From: Gracilariopsis chorda
Lineage: Eukaryota > Rhodophyta > Florideophyceae > Gracilariales > Gracilariaceae
Assembly (NCBI GenBank): GCA_003194525.1
Contig: NBIV01000053.1
Coordinates: forward strand, 186,001 to 250,000
DNA: 64,000 nt
Reading direction: 5' to 3'
Shown: one piece after another, positions 26,893 through 38,639 of the stretch
Layout of the letters: the number at the start of each line of letters is the position of its first letter
Position numbering within the stretch: position 1 is the first letter of the stretch
Notes under the pieces: model-generated
Database searches by the model: none
What the model was told of the DNA's origin: nothing
What the model saw: only the letters and a program-made list of their open reading frames with translations
Program-made: the position numbers and the translations under genes

Positions 26893-26987
26893 ACCCTACT
26901 ACCACGTCGCCTTTTCTCGGAGCTCCTTCCACTCTAATGCTTTTTGTAATCTTTAACGCGGGTGAAGCACGCAATGGAGCCACTTGT

Positions 26988-28690
26988 TTAGTACTATTTC
27001 GAGACCTCAGGTCGAACTGTGTTTCTGCTTTGCTGTGGCCAGCCTCGTTGCTGAGCGTACTCCTCCAACATTGCGGGAAGCTTCAATATCAATTACTGGC
27101 TTTGGATCGTCATGCAAGGTGAAAGTGTTCGTGGCTCCACGCCTAGAGATTAGGCTTGTTTGTCGTTCGAAGGAGTGAAGCCTGTCTGAAAAATTCTCTC
27201 TTCTGGTTTCTTCTTTTGAGATACTTCTCATTCAAGGCAGTTCATGTGCTCTAGAAAGTTTTCACTTCCAGCATAGGCACACTTCTTCGATCCTCAGTAG
27301 TGCTTCGTCGATCCACAATCGAAACAAAAGCCGTGGGTTTTGGGATTCTCACTCTGGGAGTCTGGTTTCTTCCCATTACCCCTGCTACAGTGAGAGCTCA
27401 TAAAACATCTCTTGTTCTTGTTGGGCCTCTGAATTCCACCAGATGAAGAAACAGGACGCTGAGAATGAGGTTTTTTTGGTATTGGTAGACGAAGAAACCC
27501 CAACAGCAAGCAAGGCTTTCTGTACCTTCTGTTGTACAAAAGCATCGATTTCAGTACGGCTCATTTCGGAGGTTGGCTGTTTAGGTGCCTAAGAAAGAGA
27601 GTAGAGAACGGTGAACGCGTATTCCAGATAGAGAATGATTCTAGGATTTGAAGATTCTACGATGGCCTTAATGTTCGGGGGTTTACTATCTCTCTTTTAC
27701 ACTGAAATCCTCACTGTTTGAACAGCCATCTTGTTCTTGATGCTCGCAACTTCTTTGCAAAACTCCTCGAATTCCTTAACCATATCTTCTTGAGCTTCCT
27801 GTATCTGTATCGGACTCAAGACTTTGACTAACTCGTCTTGGAATTCTCGGATATTTTCCAGGACGGAAAAAAGACCCAACCAACAATCTGCTACTGATCC
27901 CAGCGAGTTACACGACTGCGCTTGGGTTAAAAGCTGAAGAACAGCGTTGTGCAGATTTTTTTTCTGGGCGCATAGCATGGTTGATGAGCGTGAAAACCAA
28001 ATGTATGCCAATATGGGTCGATGACTCAAACCCGGTATGCATCAGATGTTCAGAAGCAAGTCCTCGGAAGCGATCAGCAAAGGTTACAAGGTCCTCATCC
28101 TTCCTCGGTCGACAGGTTGAGACTTTGCTGAAAGAAGTTATGAGACGGTTCACCATGGAAATAGGAGGGTCGACTGCAACCAAGTCCACAATTTCTTTTA
28201 CAACCTGAAGTTGATCTTCATGGTGAAAATCTATACAAACTTTTGCTTGGGCTTCTTCGACGATGCTTTTTTGAGCTAGCGGTAGGCCATGTTCGACAAG
28301 TAAGCGACCAGCAATGGTGCAGATAGTTTTGCAGCGTTTGTTTGGGCCTGTTTCTGACGCAATGCAAATAGTTTCAACCCATTCAGACACCACTTCTCGC
28401 CATTACAGCAAATCTTTGTACGATTCATAACGGGTTATATCATGAGCAGTAGACATTTTAGCGGTGCTTGGCTCTGGGCCCATAAATTTTGTATCACGAA
28501 TAAAGTTGGTGGTGTGTAGCACGAGCGAAGAGAGCCAAGCTGCTTGCAAGGGCAAAAGCAAAGCAGGGAAAAGATGGCCGCCTTCACTTTGGTCCATCCG
28601 TTCTCCTCAAACCGTGGACCTTGGCCTTTTCATTGGATAGTCCCTGCACGAGCTCGTGAGCTCCTCGAGCTGCGGTAGCAGAGCTAGCTC
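26988..28690 (-). mobile_element. Ty1/copia relic, gag and start of pol, broken
   Basis: On the minus strand the gag begins near 28456 (MSTAHDITR) and continues past a capsid region near 28393-27908. That region shares the pattern WVETI...AVDPPI...RFRGLA.EHLMH with the gag of the copia element at 48163-53869. A zinc knuckle (FCFDCGSTKHY) lies near 27300. Beyond it, to about 27000, a protease-start-like stretch (DPKPVIDIE...VGG) resembles the same point of that element. The remaining pol is missing where Helitron C ends. Sequence right of 28488 to about 28690 is probably its 5' LTR, although no second copy is present to prove it. It has several breaks and looks old. Confidence 0.75.
28471..28487 (-). 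other. half-tRNA-type primer-binding site of the copia relic
   Basis: The plus strand reads GCTCTGGGCCCATAAAT, close to the anticodon arm of initiator tRNA-Met (CTGGGCCCATAAC). Drosophila copia is known to prime from an internal cut of that tRNA. It lies just upstream of the gag start, as expected. Confidence 0.65.
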
Positions 28691-28835
28691 ACGTGCTTGG
28701 CGCGCGCTGTCATTACAAGGCATTTGACAACTGCAAGGCATTGTTTCAGCGGGTTATGGCGGTTGTCCGGATTTTCCACGTGGAAATATCTCACTGGCGT
28801 GCATGGCAAGCCAGTTACCAGGGAGAGACCTAATT

Positions 28836-28863
28836 GGCCCTCCGACGATCTCGCCGGAGGGCC
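28836..28863. repeat. 9-bp-arm palindrome upstream of gypsy element
   Basis: GGCCCTCCG and CGGAGGGCC are exact inverted repeats with a 10-base loop, within the presumed 5' LTR of the following element. Confidence 0.75.
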
Positions 28864-28933
28864 AAAGTCCATAAAAGCTGACCTCTCGCCCCTTCTCATC
28901 CGAAGGGGGAGGTAAGCCACTCTGTTGCTTTCA

Positions 28934-31900
28934 TGGTACTCTCGAGGAGGGCCTTTTTAGAACAATGTCGTCGCCCCCAGCAATTTTGTTTAATGTGAAA
29001 CCTGAGTCAGATGTAGTCAAGTTCTTCTTTTTCTTTGAAAGTGTTGTAGCGAAAGTTGCCAATGATTCTGAAAAAGCAACGCAGCTCTTGCCTTGTTTGA
29101 AGGGAAAAGCGTTTAACCTCTACTACGAAACCTACACATACTAGGGACAGTTAATCGAAGAACCATACGATTACGCTGCTGTGAAGCTATTCATGATTGA
29201 AGAATTTTCTGAAGTGGTCAGTCAGGAAGAGTACATCCGAAGAGCCATGAATTCTAGACTCCGTCCATTAGAAATGGCTAGTTCTCTGGGAGATATGAAA
29301 ATGGATTTCAAAAAGGCTAACTTCTACGATAAAGATAAGTTTGGACTGCTGAGAAACACATTCGTGGAAAATATCGACCTGGCTCAATACGTGTTGTTGA
29401 GAGGTTCAAATGACTACGAGTTACTCAAACGTACCATTCGGGACTACATTTGTTATCGAAAAACTTTCAGTGAAGCCTACATTGGGAAGGGGAAGGTAGA
29501 AGGTAAGCAGCCACACGCTACCAGAATTCTCCGTCGTCCCGAACAAACCATGGAGTGACTGGAGAATAAGGTAGAAGACCTCACTTCTCAGATAGCGGAA
29601 CTTACTCTTTTGGTTAAGAAGAAACAAAACTTCGAACGAGGAGAAAAATGTTCGTGTCTGTTCGTTCTGTCACAAGCAGGGACATGGAGCGAGCTGCCGT
29701 GACAAATATCTCCATCGGAATACAAGATGCCCACGATGTGGGAAGATGGGGCACTCAGAAGCTACATGTTGGTCAAAGCTGCAGATGCTAGAGCCCACCA
29801 TCGCAACTAATGACACATATATGAAAGTAGACGGAGACAAACCGAAAGAATCTGGAAAGGCTAAAGAGTACATGGTGGGGATAGTGACTGAAGAAGTTGA
29901 AAAAGAAGAGACGGTCAATGCTACGAAGAGAGAGGCTGAAGGCAGGGCACTGCCAAAGGAGCCAAAGACGGGAAGGATGGCCGTGAAATAGTTGCTCAAC
30001 CCTCATCCCGGTCCTTTCATTGACCTTACAAAAGGTCTATCAAGCCGAAAGGTAGATAGGCCCAAACTTCGCAAACCGGCCCGAAAGAAATCCCAGAAGG
30101 CCGAAAAGACGGGATTTGAGACTTTTTGGGAAGGTACAATGTACTTCTCGAGCTCGCAAATGCTGCATGTGGTCTCACGTTTGGACAGCTGCTCTGTAGA
30201 GATGCCGAAGAGGCAAAAAGACAGATTCAAAAACTGTTTGTGAAGAACGCTAGAACTCAGAAGGTTGCTGTCGCGCACAGGCCTGGAAGTATCAGAAGAT
30301 TAAAAGTTGTGAAGTTGAAGCTATCCGGAAGTAAAGTCAACGCACTGCTAGACTCAGGATCAGTCCCAAACCTTCTCTACAGTTCTCTGATGTAAGAACT
30401 TACGCTCTCACCAGATGCAATCACGAGGAAGATTAAAGTCGCCGATGGAAGCTCGAATGTAGTACGAGGCGTCTTCAAAGATGTTCCTGTGTTGTTCGGT
30501 GAATCAAATACCTTGCTAAACTTTCTGGTTGTGGATGACTCACCGGTGGACGTGATCATCAGTTCCCAGACCTTCGAGAACATTTAGCCTTGCATCGACA
30601 TGGGGAATCATACCGTGACAGTGACTATAGAAGAAAAGGAATCCGTATTAGATCTTGAGCATGACTAACACATCCCTGATGTGGAAGGATCCGAGAACGA
30701 TAGTCAGGATTTCACCTCAGACTCAGACATATATCATGCTTCTTCCAGCTCGGAAAGTGATGAGGAGCAAGAGCTGGTTTTGGCTCTAGCAAAGGAGATC
30801 GAATCAAACCGGACAATGAATGGTGACGATGAAGGGGAAGGAGACATTCCCTTCCTCTTAGAATAAAATGAAGATAGAGATATTGAGGAAGAGGACCTAC
30901 ATGTTCTAACCCTGACCGAAGAAGAAGAAGACCTAAAATCAGCATTACTCGCGACAAAGGTCAAGCATCTTTCGGAGCGGGCACAGAGGCAGCTTTCTGC
31001 AACACTTATAAACTCAAAGACCGTTGCTTGGTCCCTGGTGGACCTCAGACCTGCTAATCTCTCTTTAAAGCGTTCTTTTGAGCTTATAGGATCCAGAACC
31101 TCTAACGTTCCGGGCAAGACGTCTCCCACCGCGACATAACGATTTGGTAAGGAATGATATTGACAAAATGCTTCGTGCAGGAATCATCACACCAGCAAAC
31201 TGTGCCTGGTCTTTCCCCATTGTAATCGCGACAAAGAAGGATGGAAGCCCGAGATGTTTCGTGGACTACCGTGAATTGAATGCCAAAATGAAGTCCAATT
31301 GATGGCAATTACCACGAATAGAAGAATTAATTGATGACCTTAGTGAATTCTCATTATTCAAAACTCTAGATTTCTTTTCAGGATATTGGCAAGTGAAGAT
31401 GGCTGAGGATTGCAAAGAGATGATGAATTTCATCTGCAGATTCGGTACATTCAAGTTTGAAGTCATGCCATTCGGATTGATGAATGCACCTGCCACATGT
31501 CAAAGAATTATGGACGCCGTCCTGAAATATTTATTCTTCGTCCGTGTCTACTTGTATGACGTTGTAATCTTCTTCGACAATTTAGAGGATCATCTGATGC
31601 ATTGGGAAAAAGTAATTGGCAGGATTGCCTCGCACGGGTTGAAAATTACACTGACTAATTCTAGGTTTGCGCAGCCTCGAGTGAAGCGTTTGGGACACAT
31701 CATCGACGACATGGGAATCGCGATGGACCCAGAGAAGATCAAGGCTATACAGAAAGCCCCACACCCAACCTCCGCGACGGAGTTAAGAAGTTTCCTTGGA
31801 TTGGCCAGTTACTATCGACCGTTTATACCTAGGTTTGCTGAAACATCCGCTGCCTTGCACGAGTCCACATCACCAAAGAAAAAGTGGCGCTGGACCCGAG

Positions 31901-33618
31901 AAATGGAAGACGCTTTCCTATGTCTCAAGGCGAAGCTGGTGAAACCCCCTGTTCTAGGCTTTCCAAACTTTGATGAACCTTTCATAGTCGAAACAGATAC
32001 ATCCAGTGTTTCCCTAGGGGCAGTCCTTTCCCAGAAGAAAGGGGGCAAGCTACATCTAGTACATCTTGCTAGTCGTACGATGACAGCCACTGAGAGACGT
32101 TATTCAGCCTGCAAACGCGTAGCGTTAGCTGACATTTTTGCGCTGAAAAAGTTCCGTGTTTATTTGCTATCTTCTCTGCCATTCACACTCATTACTAATC
32201 AGCATGCCTTGCAGTATGCGTTTAGAAAACCGGATATCCACGGGAGACTTGCAAGATGGATGGATTCTCTTTCGGAATATGAGTTTGAGAAAAAGTACAC
32301 GCCAGGGGATAGTAATTTTGTTGCAGATTACTTGTCACGCATACATCTATCTGCAGATCAAAACACAGATGAAACCGTTATGGCAGTTTCTTCGAAAGAA
32401 CCGATATTTGAAGACTTAGAGCAATTCCTTGTTGATACAAGGAAGTACATCTTGGGATTGACATTGAAAGCTAAAGATCCTCTTTTACGTCGCAAAATCA
32501 AGAGAAACGCTAAAACTTATATGGTATGAAACGAAAGACTCTTTCGTCGGACGAAGAAAGGGCTCTTGGTGATACCCGGGATAGGAAAGTGACTACAGAT
32601 CTTAAAAAATTTTCATGATGATATTGGACACTTGGAAGTTAATAGTACCAAGCAATTTGTGCTAAAACTCTACTGATGGCCAGAGGTATATAAGGATGTT
32701 GCGGAGTATGTGAAAAGTTGTGATGGGTGCCAGTCAGCAAAGAATGTTCCAACGTATCGAACTACGCTCCGATACCCCTTGACGGGCTTATTTCATACGT
32801 TTTCTATCGATTTTGTTGGGCCCCCGGCCACGACAGTCTGGAAGAATCGACTCATTTTGGTTGAAGTAGAACATGTAACAGGTTGACCGATTGCGAAAGC
32901 CACACCAACATCCATCGCAAAGAAAGTGGTTGAATTTCTTAATGAAGAGATTGTGGCTCCATTCGGCCCACCTCGCGCTGTTATCTCCGATAATGTTACT
33001 ATTTTTACTGCAAAGGCTCTTTCAGAATTCAATAAACGCCACGGCATCACCTGGAAGACGGTGATGGCGTATGCACCGTCGAATGGCAGAGCTGAACAGA
33101 TGATTGGCATTCTAAAGAATTCCATGACGAAGAGCATCTTAAAGTGCCAAGAGACTTGGGACGAAGTTATACAGAATGTACTGTATGGATACAGGCGCCG
33201 TCATTTGAGGAATGGGCCTTCTCCATTTGAATTGATGTATGGTGTTCCCCCACGTATGTCTCAAGATGATCCGTCCACTCTCGTCATAAACCGTGGCCAC
33301 TTACATCGTGGGGTGGAATTAGAGTCCGCCTTGCATCAAAGGGCCACGCGAGCCCTGAAGCATGCAAACTCCCAGCGAGCTGCTAAAGAGAAAGTCTTTC
33401 AGATAGGAAAAGAAGTACTAGTAGCTCGAGGAGCAAGTATGAATAAAGTCAAGAAATGGCCCCCGTTTACATCCAATTTCTATGGTCCTTGTGCGATCAA
33501 TAAAGCTAAGCATTCTGCTTATACTCTATTTCCAAGGCATGGAAAGATAAGCAGGAGTCTTATTCACGCTGGACGCCTGATCCCATATATAAGAAGACCA
33601 ACGATTTTAAAGAACTGA
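28934..33618 (+). mobile_element. Ty3/gypsy element, old and broken
   Basis: Parts in order are: a candidate primer site TGGTACTCTCGAGGAGG at 28934 right after a TTTCA end of a presumed LTR; a gag region (about 28970-29560); two zinc knuckles (about 29655-29775, CX2CX4HX4C type, including CPRCGKMGHSEATC); an aspartic protease (LLDSGSVPNLL, about 30345); an acidic Asp/Glu/Ser stretch near 30690-30950; RT (31140-31800, CFVDYRELNA and MPFGLMNAPAT); RNase H (about 31960-32340); and integrase (about 32600-33300). No matching 3' LTR was found after 33618. It has many breaks, probably ten or more, so it is old. Confidence 0.9.
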
Positions 33619-33770
33619 AAGGAAGGTGAACACCGGTGAGTAATTGGCTAAACAAATAAAGTATAAAACCTTGCTATATGAGCTTAGGAAAGCAGATGCA
33701 TGTATACAATTTGTGCACAGTTTTTTGAATCAATGCATAGGGGTTCAAGGACTAGCTCTTGATGAAGAAC

Positions 33771-35007
33771 CTAATCGAGGACTATAATTTCCTCCTCACA
33801 ATGTGACGCATGCCTACGGCGAAGCTTACTATAGTTGTTGTGACGGTGACGGGTGCGCTTCGAGTTACTTCTCGGCGTTAATACTAGTTTCCGGATCTCA
33901 GATACATACATGAATGTCGAGCCACCACCAACACATCCTTCCAAAGCAATGTTCGCATAAGTGGAGCCGATAAGCTTCAGCACAGTCTAAAATGTGTTTG
34001 CGATCAGTATCAATGGCAATGGTATGATAAACCCCGCCGGAACCACGAAGTGCTAACAAATAGACACCCATAGGATGGTTGATAATCTGGAGAAGAGATA
34101 CCGGGGTACCGAACTAAAGTCTCTCCAGGTTTGCATCCTTCTGCGACAGCTGCTTCTGAAGATCCCGAAGGTCCGTAATCCGTAAAGGATGAATCCCAAA
34201 GTTCTCGAATGCTTCCAGGTAGTCCAGGAACGTACCCCAATAATCATGACAGACACGCGATTGTAGTGCAAACAATCCGTTACAAAGCGCTGTGGGGAGA
34301 CAAAGGCTCGTCTCGTCCCGGAAGCGAATAGGATGCTCATTCTGAAGTTCGTAACCCCGAAGGTCGGGGTTGTCTTCACGAGACTGCCCCGTGGACATTT
34401 TTAAGTAACATCCTGGATGTTGAGAGCACCACTCGTCAATCGCGGAGATGGCCATGATATGACCATCAGTTCCAAACCTGAATCGATCAGAAGAAGAGAC
34501 CTTTTGAGTATGATTTCCGGGAGTGCCGAAAATGCGAAGAGTGCACAAATCGATCGCATGTTCCAGTTTGGTGACCTCGTCGACGCAAAAGTACCAGTGG
34601 TCCTTGTATACAATCTTCTCAATCATCCAGTCAGAAGTGGGCAGCGCCGAATAATTTGTGTTATCTCGGACAAATAGTATAAGTCCGAGGCAATGCAAAT
34701 CTTCGAATGAATACTTCCTCCATGGAACGTCATCGAGAAAGAGTAGGATATGGGGCCCAAGCAGTTGAAAGAACTCTTCCTTGGATAACCTATCTTCATC
34801 ACTATTGGCACACCTGATGACATACTTCGTCGGTCCTACGTTTCATGATTGTACAGACACCTTGTTGACATCGCATCGACTGGAATACTTCCGGATAGTG
34901 CCCACTCGAACACTGTACGACCCCTTCTTGGCGGCTTTGGTAGTGACTCGTTTTTCCGGGATCCCACCTCCAAGAGCCCTCTCAGTTGTGGTGTGGGTTC
35001 GAGCCAT
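33771..35007 (-). pseudogene. relic ORF with histone-H3-like tail and possible cysteine-peptidase region
   Basis: The minus-strand N-terminus (from 35007) reads MARTHTTTERALGGG and continues IPEKRVTTKAAKKGS. It aligns without gaps to the first 29 residues of histone H3 (MARTKQTARKSTGGKAPRK onward) with about 16 identities. These include MART, the GG pair, P16, K18, the TKAA block and K27. The H3 marks K4, K9 and K14 are His, Arg and Gly here. The part after residue 35 is not a histone fold. A longer region (about 34820-33771) follows, with SLCLPTALCNGL, GVYLLAL, GVYHTIAID, HILDCAEAYRL and later GCVGGGS. The Cys, His and Asp spacing suggests a papain-like or Ulp-like peptidase, an inference from memory of transposon proteins in protists. 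Reading is not continuous. It may belong to a mobile element of unknown type. Confidence 0.5.
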
Positions 35008-36166
35008 CTTCAATTGATTTTCTGCTACTCTAACGCTGCAAGTCAATTTCTATTAAACGTATACTAGGGGACTAGAACCCAAGTTTAGTACGTCTCAATT
35101 AATATGAAGTTGGCTTACAGTACATCCACAGCAGCAACTTGACTTAATATTTCCAAACGGTAAACGTACCCTTCGAGACCCATCATCCAACTACTGACTG
35201 CTCCACTAAACAATCATTTTCATTGGACCATTCAAAACGATATCGTAGTTGCTATTGACCCTTTGGAGGAGCTTGAAGATATCAAAGCTTATATGGTTTC
35301 AGAAGAAGAAAACGAAATCTTTACCAAAGTGCGCATGGTGGAGGCTGCAACTCGGAGAGTGACAGACCGAAGTACTGCAAGGTTGCCCGTTATCACACCT
35401 CACACATTTCTTGCCTGTGAGTTACTCGCATCACCACAAAAAAGATTGAAACATATCTACCTGAACCTTATACACATCTCATTGAAAAGAAAGTGACGTC
35501 ATCATCACGAGAACGACAAATGATCACGTTGCATGAGAACGCATCCAAAGCTCGAGCCTCAGAGTAGTTCTAAGCCTTGCGTCTGTTGAACATATCTTCT
35601 CATTTCAGATCTTAAACGCCCCAGTTCTTCGCACTGCAGCCATGAATTTCGATTCCTTTACCATAACATTTGCGATTATGGTTAGAGCTTTTTGCACAGA
35701 TCGAGGACTGGTGAGTCTCGTATCTGTTTGTGCTTCGCTTCTCAATAAAACTCGTTTCACAGACTCAGCAACCGCTTTCAAATTGTTTTTATGCCAGTAC
35801 GAATGGAACCCTTCCTTTTGAGTGCCCCAGAGCCACCAACGGGTGTGTGAGGGGTGACGACATATACTGATCCTGATGGAGCTGCTGGCATCTTTCAGTA
35901 TTCGAGTTATCGTCGCCCTCGGCGAGAAACTGTGGCTCAAAGTCAGCTGAAGTCATACGCGGAGGCATTGGCATTCCTGTTCCTTCTTTCATAATTCTTC
36001 GGTGCTGCATTTCAATAAGACAAACTGGTACTATTGCTGAGTTCGAAGCTTTTCAATGGAAATACACGCATCTGAGTGACATTCGTCGCTTTTTCTTTGA
36101 ATTTCTTACCTTGCCAGTACGCAAACTCTGTTAAAAAGTGGAGTACACATAAAAAATCGGAGCATC
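35008..36166. other. region without a recognised gene; minus-strand ORF fragments
   Basis: Two minus-strand fragments in different frames (about 36010-35790 and 35940-35605) may be one decayed gene. The second contains HTRWWLWGTQKEGFHSYWH and a helical C-terminus. They lie just downstream of the PIF/Harbinger transposase on the same strand, where such elements can carry a second gene, but I see no Myb/SANT signature. A plus-strand ORF at 35263-35496 (77 codons) is unrecognised. Confidence 0.35.
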
Positions 36167-37417
36167 TCAATCAAAGTAGTAACTTGCCTGTAATCCTTTC
36201 TCAATGCACGTCTTGAAGTTCAGGAGCAACGCAGAAGCGATGTACAAAAGTGCTACTGGAAATTGTCTCACACGTAGTAATATAGAAAACGCATTCCTCA
36301 TCCATATATGTTTCAAATCTTTGTAGTTCCACTCCACGGAAGGACGAATTGTATTCATCGCACAGTTGCACTCCAGCTCATCTTCTGTTGCACTTTCTCT
36401 ATCGAAGGCAGTTTGAAGCCATGGTCTTAATTCAAAAGCTGGGTCTCCGTAAACGTAGTACTGAGTGCCTTCCATTACCAAAGATGGTTCCATATTACTT
36501 TCAATATCACTTTTTCGCATTAGGGTCATGTCGTGACTACGGCCAACCTCTGGTCCATATAGGTAAAACATTAATCCATCAGACATAGATATAGTTAGGT
36601 ACCTCAAGCAATTTTTTCGCGTATAGCCCGAGAAGCAGGACCTCTGATTGCTTGCAAGTCCTCCAGGGCGGTACGTTTCTATTTTTGTGCAATCGATGAA
36701 ACCAACACATCTAGGCGATGGAGATCGACGTCCACGTATGGCTTCAGAATAAATATGAGCGCGAGATCGTAGACGTTCTCATTGCAAGTTAGTTACGAGA
36801 TGGCCCTGACATTCTACAAAGTTCTCTATTGAGTGCCAGAATGTTTCACTGATATGACTGTACCGCATTCCAAACATCTATACCATGTCAAACCAGGTAT
36901 GTGTGCAGGACAAGCGTTTAAATACTATGCAATCAGCTGTGACTGCATTGCACTGATATCAGTTTCTGCTTGTATGGTTTAAATGCCATCTAATCATCCT
37001 CAAAATTTGCCCTATATTGTTATGTCAAAAGCTAAAATCGTGTAGGCATTGTTCGTAAGACAGCGCGTTGATGTTGAAATTATAGTTACGAAGTCTATGC
37101 AAGCGGAGTTTTATGTTTCGTACGCATGCCTTTGCCCGTTTGAAGCGGCGCCAAAGCACTAGGAGTACAGTAGGATCTTCTCCCAGTTGGTTGGCGAGAA
37201 CGACATGCCACACGCAGGACTGTACACGAATTTGAGCAGCCCCAATCGAATAATATGCTTGGCGAACCATGAAAACCATGGGCGTTTCGAGATGGGCATG
37301 GACAATATAGATGCTCACGAGATTCTTTCCAGGCTGTGTGCGTAAAGCAGTTTTCACACTTTTCATACGTAACTCGTGGTGCACTTCGTGGCATATTTGG
37401 TTTCGAGCAAAACCCAC
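36167..37417 (-). pseudogene. PIF/Harbinger-type DDE transposase pseudogene
   Basis: One frame of about 416 codons reads through the region and is interrupted by four in-frame stops (near 37025, 36975, 36888 and 36786). The N-terminal part holds EQCLHDFSF, a motif region before the catalytic core. MFGMRYSHISETFWHSIE follows, typical of the helical domain. The core has GFIDCTKIETYRPGG (first Asp, about 36690), LYGPEVGRSHDMTL, YVYGDPAFELRPWLQ (second Asp, about 36450) and RPSVEWNYKDLKHIW (catalytic Glu, about 36340). The C-terminus ends ALLLNFKTCIEKG...YYFD. All three catalytic residues are kept, so the loss is from stops rather than active-site change. This is a DDE_Tnp_4 family protein. Terminal repeats and the 3-bp target site were not located. 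Confidence 0.85.
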
Positions 37418-38599
37418 GAGAATTTGGTACGCGTAAAGTCTCTAGTGTAACAGAAAGACTATCACATCGTTTTCAAGTACTTATGCGGTCGTAATACTTA
37501 TACATTTCGATCTCCTGTTGCCATCAATGACCCAAGAAAGGTCTATTGCTTTTTTACAAATCTTTCTTGTACAACCACCCAATCACTGGCACACTTTCAG
37601 CGTGTATCACTGGCGCACTTTCAGCGTGTTGTGGGGCGTGCGGTGCAAACGGTAATCGAGCAACTCAGTTTCCTCTCAAAGGTTCGGGGTGGGAGCTTTG
37701 TATTCATATGTGCAAGTATTGTGGCGCAGTTCTGCTTGGTGCAGAGACGGACGGACCATGATGTGGATATAAAAGCATCATGCAGTTTGGAGTTTCTTTC
37801 AGACGAGTGCATATCAATTCGTAACTGTAAGACATATATCGCTTACGTTCTTTTCACACGCTATCCACACACTTATATGTGTTATTTGCAACAGTTGTCA
37901 CTTTCGTGGATATCAAGTATGTTTGTGGTGGAGGTCCTTCATTTCTTTGACTTCAAGGCAATGTCTCTCTTTCTGTTCCAGGCCATGACGTGTGCTACAC
38001 AGTTTTGTAGTCGGAAGGTCCTCCCAGTCTTCATTCATGGGATTATTATTTTTCTTTCACGACGAGAATGGTGTCTAACCCGAATGTTCGATACTTGGTT
38101 CCGAAATTATACGATCTCTTGCAACCTAGACCAGACATTGTCCGAGAAAGGTATACAAATTTGTTCGGACCACACAAAAGTGTTCGGAGGACATCAAACG
38201 CAGACGAGTCTACTCTGAACATCTCTGCAGACGCTGTTCAGGAAGGAATAGTTATCCAAAACTATCAAGGTGCCCATGAAGCCCGAATCGAGGTGAGCCA
38301 CGGTTCAGGAAGTTTACCAGAAGACAGCTGAGGCAGATCTCGTGAAATGAGACCTTACATCGTAGAGCCAGGTTAACTGTTCAGGCCGGCAGCCCCAGTT
38401 GCTCACCCGGTGGGGCGAAGAAAATCCCATCACATGTCAACCGGAAATCTTCGACGTCGAGTTGTCAAGTATAAGCATTTGAAGCTTGATTCAATGAACG
38501 CTGGGAAAGGGGCTTTCCACTGCTCTAGCCTTACGGTGAGATTCATGCCCCGTATGACAGAGCAACATATATTTCATCCAGGGATGCAAACAACCAAGA
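37418..38599. other. region without a recognised gene, next to Helitron D
   Basis: A short tandem repeat (CACTGGCRCACTTTCAGCGTGT, two 24-bp units) lies at about 37582-37630. Plus-strand ORFs at 37631-38218 and 38068-38331 are unrecognised. The second may belong to the N-terminal part of Helitron D Rep. Confidence 0.3.
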
Positions 38600-38639
38600 C
38601 CTAAAGAGCCTAACACGGGCAGAAAACTCTAAGCGAGGA

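Larger units (their letters stand above)
25365..26987 (+). mobile_element. Helitron C, non-autonomous copy
   Basis: This 1.6-kb element has the same 5' end as Helitron A for about 330 bp (TCTG/TGTG run, subterminal inverted repeat, 15-bp-arm stem-loop) and the same 3' end. Just before the 3' end, about 20 bp (CGTCGCCTTTTCTCGG, about 26905) come from the end of the helicase gene, so C is a deletion derivative filled with other sequence. The interior carries tandem repeats and two hairpins but no transposition gene. It directly follows Helitron B. Confidence 0.8.

Noticed and set aside
34843-35007. True histone H3 gene
   Set aside because: Similarity ends after the tail (about 30 residues). 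The histone fold is absent and key modified lysines are replaced.
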